The translations under genes and the position numbers were made by a program. Below the pieces are notes generated by a model that worked only from the letters and a program-made list of their open reading frames with translations, was not told the DNA's origin and searched no databases. Below are positions 17,087 to 28,100 of a stretch of DNA of 64,000 nucleotides, in pieces. The number at the start of each line of letters is the position of its first letter. Positions within the stretch are counted from its first letter, which is position 1. Source of the DNA: Leptolinea sp964397625 (GTDB taxonomy: Bacteria > Chloroflexota > Anaerolineae > Anaerolineales > Anaerolineaceae); NCBI GenBank assembly GCA_964397625.1, contig CAYNJT010000002.1, positions 1 to 64,000 of the forward strand, written 5' to 3'.

Positions 17087-18886
17087 ATGATAGAGCGAAT
17101 ACGCAATTTTTGCATTATTGCCCATATTGATCATGGGAAATCGACTTTGGCTGATCGACTGTTGCAGTTGACCGGTACTATATCTGACCGGGATATGACG
17201 GCCCAGATCCTTGATAGTATGGATCTTGAGCGTGAAAAAGGAGTAACGATCAAAGCCTCTGCCGTTCGCATGATGTATTCCGCGAAAGACGGCGAGACGT
17301 ATGAATTAAACCTGATCGATACTCCGGGGCATGTTGACTTCAGTTACGAGGTTAGCCGCGCATTGGCCGCCTGTGAAGGCGCTCTTTTGGTGGTTGACGC
17401 GACGCAGGGGATTGAAGCCCAGACTCTGGCCAACCTTTACCTCGCGCTGGATTCAAACCTGGTGATCATCCCTGTGATCAACAAGATTGACCTGCCATCT
17501 GCCCGGCCTGATGAGATCGCACAGGATCTGAGTAATTTACTTGGCTTTCCCGCGAAGGATATTCCCCGAATTTCTGCCAAAGACGGAACTAATGTTGACC
17601 AAGTTCTGGAGATCATTGTCAATCACGTTCCCCATCCTAAGGGAGATCTAAATTCCAAGACACGCGCTTTAATTTTTGATTCGCATTATGACAGTTACAA
17701 AGGTGTGATCGCCTATGTGCGTGTGTTTGAAGGCAAGATTACCGCGCGGGATGAACTGTTCTTAATGGCAAATAAAACCAGTTTAAAACCGGTGGAAGTC
17801 GGGATATTCGTCCCGATGATGAAGACAATCGATGTTTTGGAAGCCGGAGATGTGGGTTATATTGCCACAGGTCTAAAATCTGTTTCTGAATGCCGGGTAG
17901 GTGACACCATTACACTGACAGCCAATCCGGCTGCTGTTGCGCTGGCAGGCTACAGACATCCCAAGCCGATGGTGTATGCCGGTATCTACCCCGTTGAAGG
18001 GGAAGATTATCCAGAGTTAAAAGACGCCCTGGAAAAATTACAGCTCAATGACGCGTCGCTGATTTTTGAGCCGGAGACCAGCCAGGCATTGAATTTCGGA
18101 TTCCGTTGCGGATTTCTCGGCCTCTTCCATATGGAGATCATCCAGGAACGGCTTGAACGCGAATACGACCTCGATATCATCGTAACGGCGCCCTCGGTGG
18201 AGTACCAGGTACAGATGCGGGATGGAGAGGTGAAGGTTATAGATTCACCGGTCCAATTGCCGGATGAAGGATTAATTGAAGAAATTCGGGAACCATGGAT
18301 GTTTCTCGAAATCTTCAGCCCAACTGACTATTATGGCACCATCATGGACCTGGTAACTAAAAGGCGGGGTATCTTTAAGGAACAGGATTATCCGGCGCCT
18401 AACCGCGTACAATTGACCTTTGAGATACCACTTTCAGAAATCATTGTGAATTTCTTTGACGAATTAAAATCCCGCACGCGTGGATATGCCTCCATGGATT
18501 ATCACTTCGCCGACTATCGCCCTGGCAACCTGGTTAAGTTGGAAGTACTGGTCAACCAGGATCCAGTCGACGCGCTTGCATCTATTGTCCATAAAGATGA
18601 AGCGTATCACCGAGGGCAAAGTCTGGTGACTAAATTAAAAGAGCTTATCCCCCGACAACAGTTCGATGTACCTGTTCAGGCGTCATCTGCGGGCCGGGTG
18701 ATATCGCGCGCGAATATCAAAGCCGTGCGCAAGGATGTTCTGGCCAAATGTTACGGAGGCGATATTACCCGTAAAAATAAACTGCTTGATAAACAGAAAA
18801 AAGGCAAGAAACGCATGAAATTGATTGGCAAAGTAGAAATTCCTCAGGCCGCTTTCATGGCAGTTCTACAGCTGGGGGAAGAATGA
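17087..18886 (+). CDS. lepA: elongation factor 4 (LepA)
   Basis: Ribosome-associated GTPase that acts on stalled or mis-translocated ribosomes and aids 30S assembly. The 599-residue protein begins IERIRNFCIIAHIDHGKSTL with the P-loop, followed by DTPGHVDFS (G3) and INKIDLP (G4). EF-G-like domains II, III and V and the LepA-specific C-terminal domain end in KKGKKRMKLIGKVEIPQAAF. An upstream in-frame ATG at 17054 would add 11 residues, but ATG 17087 matches the family N-terminus and lies 10 nt after a -10-like TATACT. It overlaps the next gene by 4 nt, so lepA may head the long glycan transcript. Confidence 0.96.
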   Translation: MIERIRNFCIIAHIDHGKSTLADRLLQLTGTISDRDMTAQILDSMDLEREKGVTIKASAVRMMYSAKDGETYELNLIDTPGHVDFSYEVSRALAACEGALLVVDATQGIEAQTLANLYLALDSNLVIIPVINKIDLPSARPDEIAQDLSNLLGFPAKDIPRISAKDGTNVDQVLEIIVNHVPHPKGDLNSKTRALIFDSHYDSYKGVIAYVRVFEGKITARDELFLMANKTSLKPVEVGIFVPMMKTIDVLEAGDVGYIATGLKSVSECRVGDTITLTANPAAVALAGYRHPKPMVYAGIYPVEGEDYPELKDALEKLQLNDASLIFEPETSQALNFGFRCGFLGLFHMEIIQERLEREYDLDIIVTAPSVEYQVQMRDGEVKVIDSPVQLPDEGLIEEIREPWMFLEIFSPTDYYGTIMDLVTKRRGIFKEQDYPAPNRVQLTFEIPLSEIIVNFFDELKSRTRGYASMDYHFADYRPGNLVKLEVLVNQDPVDALASIVHKDEAYHRGQSLVTKLKELIPRQQFDVPVQASSAGRVISRANIKAVRKDVLAKCYGGDITRKNKLLDKQKKGKKRMKLIGKVEIPQAAFMAVLQLGEE

Positions 18887-19914
18887 CAGTAGAAAGAAAC
18901 AGTCTTTGGGAAAAGATAAAGCGTTGGCTGCCGGGAGTGGTCATCAGCCTTATCGCCCTCTACCTTGTATTCAGTCTGGCAAATATGAATGATCTGGTGG
19001 GGGCTTTCTCGACCATTAATCCAATTTTTGTCGGTGCGGCAATTATCTGCACCATACTTTTCTGTTTGGTTCGGGCATTTGCCTGGAGAATTTTATTAAA
19101 CCGCAAAGCCACAGTCGGGCAAGCCTTCTTTGGAATTAACGCCGGCTATCTGCTCAACAATCTTTTCCCGTTTCGTGCCGGCGAGATTGGGCGAGCCATC
19201 CTGCTTGGACAGACTACCGGCCTTGGTACATTCCATGTTCTTTCCACGATCATCATCGAACGTACGTTTGACCTGGCTTTCGCGGCATTACTTCTCTTAA
19301 GTTCTCTGCCAATGGCGCTTGAGTTGGAATGGGCAAAGCCAGTCGCTATTACAACGTTGATCCTCGTAATCATCGGAATCATTGCGATGTTCCTTATTGC
19401 TCGAAATACAAGGACAGTACATGATTGGGTGATCAAAGGTCCCGGACGAATCGGTTTTATAAAGAAGCACCTGGTTCCATATTTGGATAACCTGCTGGAT
19501 GGATTGGGCGCTCTTACTCAACCACAAATGTTCCTGTCTGCCGTCTTTTGGATCGCCATGTCATGGTTGATCGGTGTGACCAACTATTACATCGTCATAC
19601 TTTCCATCAATCCTAACGCGCCTTTCTGGTGGGGTATTTTGATCGATTCCATTCTGGCAATGGGGATTGCCATCCCTTCAGCTCCGGCCGCATTGGGTGT
19701 GTTTGAAGCGTCTCTTGTGGCAGCCCTGGCGTTGGTCGGGATTAACAACACAGTTGCCCTGGCTTATGCGGTTGTTATGCATTTCATTCAATTCGCTGTC
19801 ACTGGAATTCTTGGTATGATTGGGCTGATGAAAGAAGGCCGCTCGCTGGGCTCGGTCTTTAAAGCGGCACAGACCCAAAAAGAACTTGCCTCCTCACCGG
19901 TCAATGAGGAATAA
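18883..19914 (+). CDS. flippase-like / lysylphosphatidylglycerol synthase-type membrane protein
   Basis: A 343-residue polytopic membrane protein of the UPF0104 / LPG synthase transmembrane family, with about eight helices. Diagnostic stretches are FGINAGYLLNNLFPFRAGEIGRA (residues 86-108, key residues N-NN-PFRAGE) and IERTFDLAF, followed by IPSAPAALGVFEASLVAAL near 265. There is no soluble lysyl-transferase domain, so tRNA-dependent aminoacylation is unlikely. Family members are thought to move lipids or lipid-linked sugars across membranes, which would suit the glycan genes that follow. It overlaps lepA by 4 nt and precedes the epimerase by 18 nt. Confidence 0.88.
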   Translation: MTVERNSLWEKIKRWLPGVVISLIALYLVFSLANMNDLVGAFSTINPIFVGAAIICTILFCLVRAFAWRILLNRKATVGQAFFGINAGYLLNNLFPFRAGEIGRAILLGQTTGLGTFHVLSTIIIERTFDLAFAALLLLSSLPMALELEWAKPVAITTLILVIIGIIAMFLIARNTRTVHDWVIKGPGRIGFIKKHLVPYLDNLLDGLGALTQPQMFLSAVFWIAMSWLIGVTNYYIVILSINPNAPFWWGILIDSILAMGIAIPSAPAALGVFEASLVAALALVGINNTVALAYAVVMHFIQFAVTGILGMIGLMKEGRSLGSVFKAAQTQKELASSPVNEE

Positions 19915-19932
19915 TTCCTGGAGATAAAACCT

Positions 19933-20958
19933 GTGAAAACCTACTTTATTACCGGCGGCGCCGGGTTTATCGGCTCAAATTATGTATCCCGGTTATTGCA
20001 GCGTAAAGAAAAAGTCATTGTATACGACAATTTATCACGCAACGGATCTCGAAAGAACATAGAATGGCTGCGAGAACAATATGGCCGAGATTCATTTACC
20101 CTGGTTATTGAAGATATTCGCAACCCCGAGAAATTAATGGAAGCATCCGCCGAAGCAGATGTTTTTGTACATCTCGCTGCTCAGGTAGCTGTCACTACAT
20201 CGGTAACTCACCCGCGTGATGATTTTGAGATTAACGCGCAGGGAACATTTAACGTTCTTGAAGCCGCCAGAGCTTCAAAAAAGAAACCCATTTTCCTGTA
20301 CGCTTCTACAAATAAAGTGTACGGCGGTATGGAACAGGTAAGAGTTCGCGAAACCGCGACGCGTTACGAATATGAGGATTACCCTGAAGGCATTTCAGAG
20401 GAAATGCCTTTGGATTTCCATTCTCCATACGGTTGCTCCAAGGGTTGTGGCGATCAATATGTGAGAGATTATGCCCGAATTTATGGACTGAAAAGCGTGG
20501 TTTTTCGCCAGAGTTGTATCTATGGAACTCGCCAGTTTGGTGTGGAAGATCAGGGCTGGGTTGCCTGGTTTGTCATCGCGGCGGCTGCCGGCAGAAAAAT
20601 GACCATATACGGCGATGGTAAACAGGTGCGCGATCTGTTGTTTGTGGAAGACCTGCTAAACGCCTACGATCTGGCGATCGCTAATATCAAAACGGCTGCC
20701 GGGAAGGTGTATAACCTGGGTGGTGGGATTCAGAATGTTATTTCAGTTTGGAAGGAATTTGCACCCATTCTGGAAAAACGTATCGGTCATACTTTGAATG
20801 TGGAACGCGCAGACTGGCGTCCCGGAGATCAGAGAATCTATGTATCTGACATCCGCAAAGCCCGGAGTGAATTAGGGTGGAGTCCAAAAATTAATGTGGA
20901 AGAAGGGATTAAAATTCTGCATGACTGGGTGAAGACCAACATTCACCTATTCCAATAA
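19933..20958 (+). CDS. NAD-dependent epimerase, CDP-paratose 2-epimerase-like
   Basis: Extended short-chain dehydrogenase of 341 residues. The NAD site is ITGGAGFIGSNYV near residue 6, the catalytic YxxxK is in SPYGCSKGCGDQYV, and the stretch RQSCIYGTRQFGVEDQGWVAWF (given by its ends RQSCIYG and EDQGWVAWF) closely resembles CDP-tyvelose/CDP-paratose 2-epimerases. This predicts inversion at C2 of a nucleotide-linked dideoxyhexose. I see no CDP-dideoxyhexose synthesis genes here, so the real substrate may be another nucleotide sugar. The start is a GTG at 19933. It lies between the flippase-like gene and a glycosyltransferase. Confidence 0.87.
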   Translation: MKTYFITGGAGFIGSNYVSRLLQRKEKVIVYDNLSRNGSRKNIEWLREQYGRDSFTLVIEDIRNPEKLMEASAEADVFVHLAAQVAVTTSVTHPRDDFEINAQGTFNVLEAARASKKKPIFLYASTNKVYGGMEQVRVRETATRYEYEDYPEGISEEMPLDFHSPYGCSKGCGDQYVRDYARIYGLKSVVFRQSCIYGTRQFGVEDQGWVAWFVIAAAAGRKMTIYGDGKQVRDLLFVEDLLNAYDLAIANIKTAAGKVYNLGGGIQNVISVWKEFAPILEKRIGHTLNVERADWRPGDQRIYVSDIRKARSELGWSPKINVEEGIKILHDWVKTNIHLFQ

Positions 20959-20971
20959 TTAATATCCTGCC

Positions 20972-22141
20972 ATGCGAATTCTGATCGCCCTGACTTACTA
21001 CCGCCCGCATACCAGCGGTTTGACCATCTACGCAGAACGTATAGCCAGAGCCCTCGCGAAACGGGGCCATAAGGTTACAGTATTGACATCCCATTATCGT
21101 AAGGACCTGCCCTATGAAGAAATGAATAATGGGGTCAGGATCGTACGGGTACCGGTTCTTACGCGTATCAGTAAAGGGGTGATCATGCCTACCTTTGGTG
21201 CTGTTGCCAGTAGATTAGTCAAGGAGAACGATTGGATCCAACTGCACCTTCCACAATTTGATGCAGCCGGAATCGCGTTGCGCGGCAGGCTTTTGCGAAA
21301 ACCTACAGTTGTGACCTATCATTGTGATCTGCACATGCCTCCGGGATTACTGGCATGGACTGCCAACCAAGGGGTTTTGTTAATGAATGATTTGACAGCC
21401 CGGTTCACGCATAAAATAGTCACATACACCCAGGACTACGCGGAAAATTCTCCTTATCTTTCGAATTATTTGAAAAAGGTACGCATAATTTCTCCACCGG
21501 TTATTCTTCTGGACACAACCGGGAATAATGTGGCGGAGTTTAAAAAATTACACAATCCTGATAGTCGTTCGCCGGTGATTGGAATGGCCGCCCGCCTCGC
21601 GACAGAGAAGGGCGTGGAAATTTTACTTTCCGCTTTACCCGAAATCTTGAAACAATATCCCCAAACACGAGTGCTTTTTGCCGGCCCGTATAAAGGGATC
21701 GTAGGAGAAGAAGCCTATGCCCAACGGCTTGCTCCGCTCTTCAGACAATTTGAAGCGGACGGTGTATGGGAATTCGTTGGAGAACTCAACCCGCAAGAAA
21801 TGGCCGCGTTTTATCGATCCATCGATATCCTTGCTCTTCCCAGCTTGAATTCAACTGAGGCATTTGGACTGGTTCAGATTGAAGCTATGCTTAACAATGT
21901 TGCCTGTGTGGCATCCAATCTTCCCGGCGTTCGACAGCCTATCCAGCGGCATGGTATGGGAAAGATTGCTGCAATTGGCAGCGCGGAAGAATTGGCCAAG
22001 GCCATACTCGATGTTTTAAGGGATCGTCAAAATTTCACACCGGATATCCCAAAAATCCAAAATGAGTATGATCCCGATAGGATTGCCGCCTGTTATGAAG
22101 ATTTATTTTATGAAATCGCCGAAGAGATTAAAACCCGATGA
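20972..22141 (+). CDS. family 4 glycosyltransferase (GT-B fold)
   Basis: Transfers a sugar from a nucleotide donor to an acceptor at the cytoplasmic membrane face. The 389-residue protein has the N-terminal acceptor domain (ALTYYRPHTSGLTIYAERIARAL) and the C-terminal donor domain with GMAARLATEKGVEILLSAL near residue 206, LFAGPYKG and the E-x7-E-type ALPSLNSTEAFGLVQIEAM stretch near 290. The donor and acceptor cannot be named. It overlaps the following methyltransferase by 4 nt (ATGA) and belongs to the glycan block. Confidence 0.92.
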   Translation: MRILIALTYYRPHTSGLTIYAERIARALAKRGHKVTVLTSHYRKDLPYEEMNNGVRIVRVPVLTRISKGVIMPTFGAVASRLVKENDWIQLHLPQFDAAGIALRGRLLRKPTVVTYHCDLHMPPGLLAWTANQGVLLMNDLTARFTHKIVTYTQDYAENSPYLSNYLKKVRIISPPVILLDTTGNNVAEFKKLHNPDSRSPVIGMAARLATEKGVEILLSALPEILKQYPQTRVLFAGPYKGIVGEEAYAQRLAPLFRQFEADGVWEFVGELNPQEMAAFYRSIDILALPSLNSTEAFGLVQIEAMLNNVACVASNLPGVRQPIQRHGMGKIAAIGSAEELAKAILDVLRDRQNFTPDIPKIQNEYDPDRIAACYEDLFYEIAEEIKTR

Positions 22142-22950
22142 CCGAAACCAAGAATTCAATCAAAAAAGACTACCTTTGGCTGCATATAAAAGAACTTCCG
22201 TATTTCCGGGGTATCCTTCGAGCTGTTGAAGCCCGAAAGTACCCGGAATTCAACCTTCAGCACCCCATCCTGGACCTCGGGTGCGGTGACGGCCATTTTG
22301 TTACCATTGCCATGGATGAAAAAGTGGATGTTGGAATTGACCCTTGGACAGGACCGGTGCGATTAGCCCAAAAGAACGGCGGGTATGATATGGTTATCCA
22401 GGGCAGCGGATACACTCTTCCGTTTCCAGATGACTATTTCTCGGGCGCGTTGAGCAATTCAGTTTTGGAACATATTCCAGACCTGGATACGACTCTTAAA
22501 GAAATGGCGCGGGTGATGAAACCCGACGCTCACTTTGTGTTTTGCGTGCCAAATAACAACTTTCTGCCAAATCTTTCCATTTCCAACTTCTTTGACCGGA
22601 TTGGCCTGAAGTTTCTGGGGAATGCATATCGGAAATTTTTTAATCGTGTCTGCCGGCATATTCATTGCGATGATCCGCAAACATGGGAGAAACGTTTAAA
22701 CGCTTCCGGTCTAGAAATTGTTCGTTGGTGGCACTATTTCTCACCGCACGCCCTGCATGTTCTTGAATGGGGGCATTATTTTGGTCTTCCTTCATTGGTC
22801 CTGCATTTTATTACCCGCCGGTGGAATCTGGTACAGAAAAAATGGAATTTCGCCCTTGTAAATCAAATCGTCCAACCGGTCTATAATGAACCGCATGAGC
22901 AATCGGACGGAGTTTATACTTTCTATCTGGTAACAAAGAAAAAACGCTGA
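22138..22950 (+). CDS. class I SAM-dependent methyltransferase
   Basis: A 270-residue methyltransferase with motif I in LDLGCGDGHFVTIAMDE (residues 42-58), the acidic VGIDPWTG turn and the LPFPDDYFSGALSNSVLEHI stretch of the UbiE/type-11 class. A long C-terminal half with WHYFSPHALHVLEWGHYFG probably binds the acceptor. Given its position between a glycosyltransferase and membrane glycosyltransferases, a sugar or lipid-linked glycan is a reasonable substrate, though this is inference. Its start overlaps the upstream stop by 4 nt. Confidence 0.88.
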   Translation: MTETKNSIKKDYLWLHIKELPYFRGILRAVEARKYPEFNLQHPILDLGCGDGHFVTIAMDEKVDVGIDPWTGPVRLAQKNGGYDMVIQGSGYTLPFPDDYFSGALSNSVLEHIPDLDTTLKEMARVMKPDAHFVFCVPNNNFLPNLSISNFFDRIGLKFLGNAYRKFFNRVCRHIHCDDPQTWEKRLNASGLEIVRWWHYFSPHALHVLEWGHYFGLPSLVLHFITRRWNLVQKKWNFALVNQIVQPVYNEPHEQSDGVYTFYLVTKKKR

Positions 22951-23008
22951 CCGCATGGTATTCGCCTGTGCGTGGGGTAAAATTCACATGTGAAAATCGG
23001 AGACAACA

Positions 23009-25192
23009 ATGACGCTTCCTGAAAATCCGGAACCCAGCGTATTGGATTATCTAAAGAGCAAAATCTTTCCCGGGAAGCACCCGGTTATTTCGATTCAGAC
23101 AGAATCACCTCAGGAGCAGATATCTCAAGAAACAATAAAAGCAAAAAAGCCGCGTCCAATCGCACCTGGAAATTCGCGCACATTCTGGTTGATCATTGTC
23201 ATCCTTATTTCTGTAATGAGTGGGCAGAAATTACTGGAACCACCCAATCCTTCCATATTATTGGGACTATTTTTCTATGGTTGTGGACTGGCCCTGTTTC
23301 TGATTCTCTGGTTTCGTGGACGATTTGAAACCAACCTTTATCCATACGAGGATGAAGAACCAGGAGTGGAAAGATTTCATCCTGTTTTCCTTGTGCTGTC
23401 AGTTGTAACAGGGTTCGCTGCGGCCGTTTTCTTCACTAGAAATCGATTCACGCCAATTAATGTGTCTCTGTGGATATTCGCCATCTTGTTTTTATTAGCT
23501 GCTTTTACTCGAATAAATCCCTGGCAGACTATCCACGGCGTAATCAATTACATTCAGACGGGTAAAATCCGCGAGAGTGTTTCATTCAGGGTAACACCCT
23601 GGATATTGCTTGTAGTGCTGTCTTTTTCATTGGTTTTATTTTTTCGGTTCTTCCGACTCAACCAGGTTCCCATTGAGATGATCAGTGACCACGCCGAAAA
23701 ACTGCTGGATGTGAATGACGTGCTGGGAGGAAAATTCCCCATTTTCTTTGTTCGCAATACTGGTAGGGAAGCATTTCAGATGTACCTTTCCGCCGCTGTT
23801 GCCTTGATCTTCGGAACAGGGATCTCTTTTTTGACCCTGAAGATTGGGACAGCAATAATGGGTGTTTTTACGGCCATCTATGTTTTTTTTCTTGGTAAAG
23901 AGACAGGAAATCGGTGGGTGGGATTGTTCGCGTTTCTTCTTTGCGGCATTGGATATTGGCCGAATGTAATCTCCAGAGTGGGATTACGATTTACCCTGTA
24001 TCCCGCTTTTACAGCTCCAGCCCTGTATTATTTCTTCCGGGGAATACGCAAAAAAAATCTATTTGACCTGGTACTTGCCGGTGTCTTTACAGGCATTGGG
24101 CTTCAAGGCTACAGCCCATATCGGGTTGTTCCCATTTTGCTTGTGTTTGGCTTTATTCTTTACATGATTCACTTTAGCCGAAAAGTGAAACTCAACTTTG
24201 CTTTTAGCGGCTTGATTGTTTTAAGTCTGGCATCATTGATTTTGTTTCTTCCATTGCTTCGATTTATGCTGGATCAGCCGGAAATGTTTTCTTACCGGGC
24301 CCTTACCCGAATCAGCTCAATCGAACGTCCTCTTCCAGGACCAGCTTGGCAGCTTTTACTATCTAATTTTTGGGCTGCCGTGACAATGCCATTCTACAGA
24401 GATGGGACTATCTGGGTTCATTCTGTCGCCAACCGCCCTGCTCTTGACGTTATGAGTGCAAGTATCTTCTTTTTGGGTATTGTCACGGGAATTATTCGCT
24501 ACTTCCAGCAAAAAGACTGGCGTGTTCTTTTCCTCTTTTTATCAATTCCGATTTTGATGATCCCATCCATAATTTCCATCGCATTCCCTGCTGAGAATCC
24601 CTGCCTCAATAGAACAGCCGGAGCGTTGGTTCCAATATTTATCATAGCGGGAATGGGATTGGACACATTCCTGTATAACATTAAACGGCAGCTTGGTGGT
24701 TTAACTGGGAGCCTGATCAGCAGCTTAGTGTGCCTTATATTAATGACAATTAGTGTCTTCCAGAACTATGGTCTTGTATTTAATCAATATAAAAACACAT
24801 ACATCAACAGTTCGTGGAATTCATCACAGATGGGTGCGGTTATCCGGGATTTTGTCAATATCTATGGAGATCCCAATTCCGCGTATGTTGTCGGGTATCC
24901 CTATTGGGTGGATACAAGGCTGGTTGGAATGAACGCGGGTTACCCGACTAAAGATTACGCCATTTGGCCCAAGGATTTTGCCAAAACACTGACTAATCCG
25001 CGAGCGAAACTTTTTATTCTGTACCAGAACGATACACAATCTTTGGACGCATTAAGATCGATGTACCCGGAATACTATGAATATCTGTATAGAGGCTGGA
25101 CAATGCCAAAAGATTTTATTGTATTCATTGTCCCACCTTCTATAAATTCAAACCAGGAAGTAACTACACCGGTTCCCTCACATGAAAAATAA
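23009..25192 (+). CDS. GT39-like polytopic glycosyltransferase
   Basis: Large membrane protein of 727 residues with a polar N-terminal tail of about 50 residues and at least 12 helices. It looks like a GT-C glycosyltransferase of the GT39/ArnT type. The first outside loop carries the acidic motif MISDHAEKLLDVNDV with D227 and E230, where the family has its catalytic acids; such enzymes use polyprenyl-phosphate sugars outside the membrane. The loop NPCLNRTAGALVPIF and the C-terminal soluble part, with GYPYWVDTRLVGMNAG, are as expected. The start ATG 23009 has GGAG 9 nt upstream. Its end overlaps the giant YYY gene by 11 nt. Confidence 0.86.
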   Translation: MTLPENPEPSVLDYLKSKIFPGKHPVISIQTESPQEQISQETIKAKKPRPIAPGNSRTFWLIIVILISVMSGQKLLEPPNPSILLGLFFYGCGLALFLILWFRGRFETNLYPYEDEEPGVERFHPVFLVLSVVTGFAAAVFFTRNRFTPINVSLWIFAILFLLAAFTRINPWQTIHGVINYIQTGKIRESVSFRVTPWILLVVLSFSLVLFFRFFRLNQVPIEMISDHAEKLLDVNDVLGGKFPIFFVRNTGREAFQMYLSAAVALIFGTGISFLTLKIGTAIMGVFTAIYVFFLGKETGNRWVGLFAFLLCGIGYWPNVISRVGLRFTLYPAFTAPALYYFFRGIRKKNLFDLVLAGVFTGIGLQGYSPYRVVPILLVFGFILYMIHFSRKVKLNFAFSGLIVLSLASLILFLPLLRFMLDQPEMFSYRALTRISSIERPLPGPAWQLLLSNFWAAVTMPFYRDGTIWVHSVANRPALDVMSASIFFLGIVTGIIRYFQQKDWRVLFLFLSIPILMIPSIISIAFPAENPCLNRTAGALVPIFIIAGMGLDTFLYNIKRQLGGLTGSLISSLVCLILMTISVFQNYGLVFNQYKNTYINSSWNSSQMGAVIRDFVNIYGDPNSAYVVGYPYWVDTRLVGMNAGYPTKDYAIWPKDFAKTLTNPRAKLFILYQNDTQSLDALRSMYPEYYEYLYRGWTMPKDFIVFIVPPSINSNQEVTTPVPSHEK

Positions 25193-28100
25193 TCCCGTCT
25201 TGCAACAAGAGAAAATTCCATCCCAACCGCTTTCACGCAAAAAAAGTAAAAACCTGGTCTGGGATATCCTCCTATTAATTATTATGGTACTGGGTGCTTA
25301 CTTTCGTTTCACCGGTACGAATTGGGACCAAAACCAACATCTCCATCCAGATGAACGCTTTCTCACCATGGTGGCATCATCAATTCAGCCAGTCAACAGT
25401 TGGAGCGAATATTTTGACACGGCAAAATCCACTCTTAATCCGAACAACCGTGGATATGGGTTTTATGTTTATGGAACATTACCCCTGTTTATCGTTCGTG
25501 GAGCAGGAGAGGTTTTAAAACAAACCGGATATGATGAGATATTCCTGGTCGGCCGGGCATTATCCGGTTTCTTTGACCTTTTGACAATTTTCTTGGTTTA
25601 TTTGATCGTCATCCGACTTTATAAAAAGCCTCAAATGGCTTTACTCGCAGCGGCATTAACCGCCGGATCGGTCATGCAGATTCAATTATCGCATTATTTC
25701 GCGGTTGATACATTCACGACTTTCTTTACGACGGCTGCGGTTTATTTTGCCATCCGAATCCTCACCCAAAAGGAAAGACCAACCATCCCTGATTGGATTG
25801 GAAAGGATTCGGAAGATCCGGCAATTCAAAATGCCAGTTTTTGGCAAAAGATCAAAAACATAGGGATGAAAACGGGCGATTGGGACGGCATCAGCGATGT
25901 GTTATTTTTTGGAGTTTTTGTAGGATGCGCGATGTCCTCCAAGATCAACGCCGGTCTGGTAGCGTTGTTAATTCCGGCGGCATATTTAATCCGGTATCTA
26001 AATCTGCCGACAGATAGGCGCTCGGCTGCCTCTGCCACCTTCATCCGGAATGTTGTAATTGCCGGAGTGGTGTGCGTTCTGACATTCCGCATATTCCAAC
26101 CGTATGCTTTTTCCGGACCTGGTTTCTTTGGAATTGTTCCCAGCGAAAAGTGGATTGCCACCTTAAGGGAGATCAGCTCTCAAAGCTCTGGTAATGTCGA
26201 CTTTCCACCGGCTTTACAGTGGGCGCGTAGACCGATCTGGTTCGCGCCTGAAAATATGATTCTTTTTGGTATGGGGCTCCCCTTTGGACTGGCGGCTTTT
26301 GGCGGATTTCTTCTGATGGGCTGGCGAATTATTACAGCCAATTGGAAAAAGCATATTCTCATATGGGGATGGACGGGAGTATTTTTCACCTGGCAGGCAA
26401 TTAACTGGGTGCGTGCCATGCGTTACCAGGTACTTGTATATCCAACTTTTGCTGTTATTGCGGCCTGGGGCATTTTTGCCATCTGGGAAAAAGGCAAACT
26501 GGGGACTCGCCCAAACAGATCGGTAATGCTTCGCGCTCTGGCGATAGTGGCCGGAACCATCTCTGTAATCGGTACTCTGGTTTATGGATACGCCTTTACG
26601 CGTATCTATAACCGCCCCATGACCCGAGTTGCCGCGAGTGAATGGATTTATCAGAATATTCCTTCGGCAATCACCCTGCACATAAAAAATGATGGTATCT
26701 CAACCCAACAACCATTAGCATTTCGCGGGAATCGTATGTTGTCTGTTGAAGAACCAGTGGATATCACCTTCACAGCCTATGATAGCGGTTCACTGGCAAT
26801 CATCAAGCTGGCACACGTACTTGACGCGGCCAATACACCGCAGATAAAAAACATACTAGCTCAGATCACTGATCTTCAGGGAAATGTCCTGACAACCGGG
26901 CAGGTGGCGGGAGATTTCCCGACAACCAGTGATCCACGGGGAGACGCGGCTTCCATATCAGTCAACCTCCCCCTGGAATTGAAAGAAGGAACTGTTTATC
27001 ACTTAAAACTGAGTCTGGCCGACCCGGGCGTAAACCTGATCCTTGCCGGTCCGGTTTCTCTTGGAATGATAAGCGATTCACTTACGTATGACATGGTATT
27101 GCCAGAATTGGTGAACGGGATAAGCATTAACCGGCCATATACACTTTCATTTTCTGCCATTTCATCAGGTTTGCTATCCGAGATTACTCTACCGAAAGTA
27201 GCCAATCTGGGGTCAACTTCCGGGACAAAGACACTTTCATTCGTACTCTCGCTTACACCGGGGGGAGAAGAGCCACTCGGATCATCCTCGCTAAAGTTGA
27301 CATTCCCGGATAGCATTAATGATAAATCTCAGGCTGCTACTGTAAGTTTTGATCCACCGATCAGAATAGAAAAAGACAAACTTTACACGTTGATCGTCAC
27401 CACCGAAGGTGACGCGAATATTGCCCTGTACGGCAATAAACCCGCGCTTGAGACTTCATGGGATGATCCTCTTCCTTTAGCAATAAAAGGTATTACACCG
27501 TTTGATTACAACTCAGGCCCGTACCGCACAGACCTGAATTTTGAAATGTACTGGGAAGAAAAACCCGATAAATTAAACAGATTTTTGAGCACTATTCAGC
27601 AGGCGGACTATATTTTTATGACCTCAAACCGCCAGTGGGGAACTACAACCCGGGTTCCTGAACGGTATCCACTGGCCACAGAGTACTACCGGAATCTGCT
27701 CGGGTGTCCACCAGACCGGGATGTTGTCTGGTGTTACAAGGTTGCTGAACCTGGAATGTTCACAGGGAAGTTTGGTTTTGAACTGGTTAAGGTTTTTCAA
27801 AGTGACCCGAGTATCGGGAATTTTAGGATCAATACCCAGTTTGCCGAGGAAGCTTTCACTGTATACGATCATCCCAAAGTGATGATCTTTAAAAAACAGG
27901 CGAATTTTGACATTAAAAAGGTAAAAGAAGTATTAAGTGCTGTAGACCTGAGCAAGGTTGTCAACGTTACAGCTTATAAGGCCGGCAGCTACAAAGGTGA
28001 TTTGACTTTGCCCGCAGACCGACTGGCTGCGCAGCAAGCCGGCGGTACCTGGATTGAATTGTTCAACCCGCAATCCGTATTAAACACATACCCATGGGTT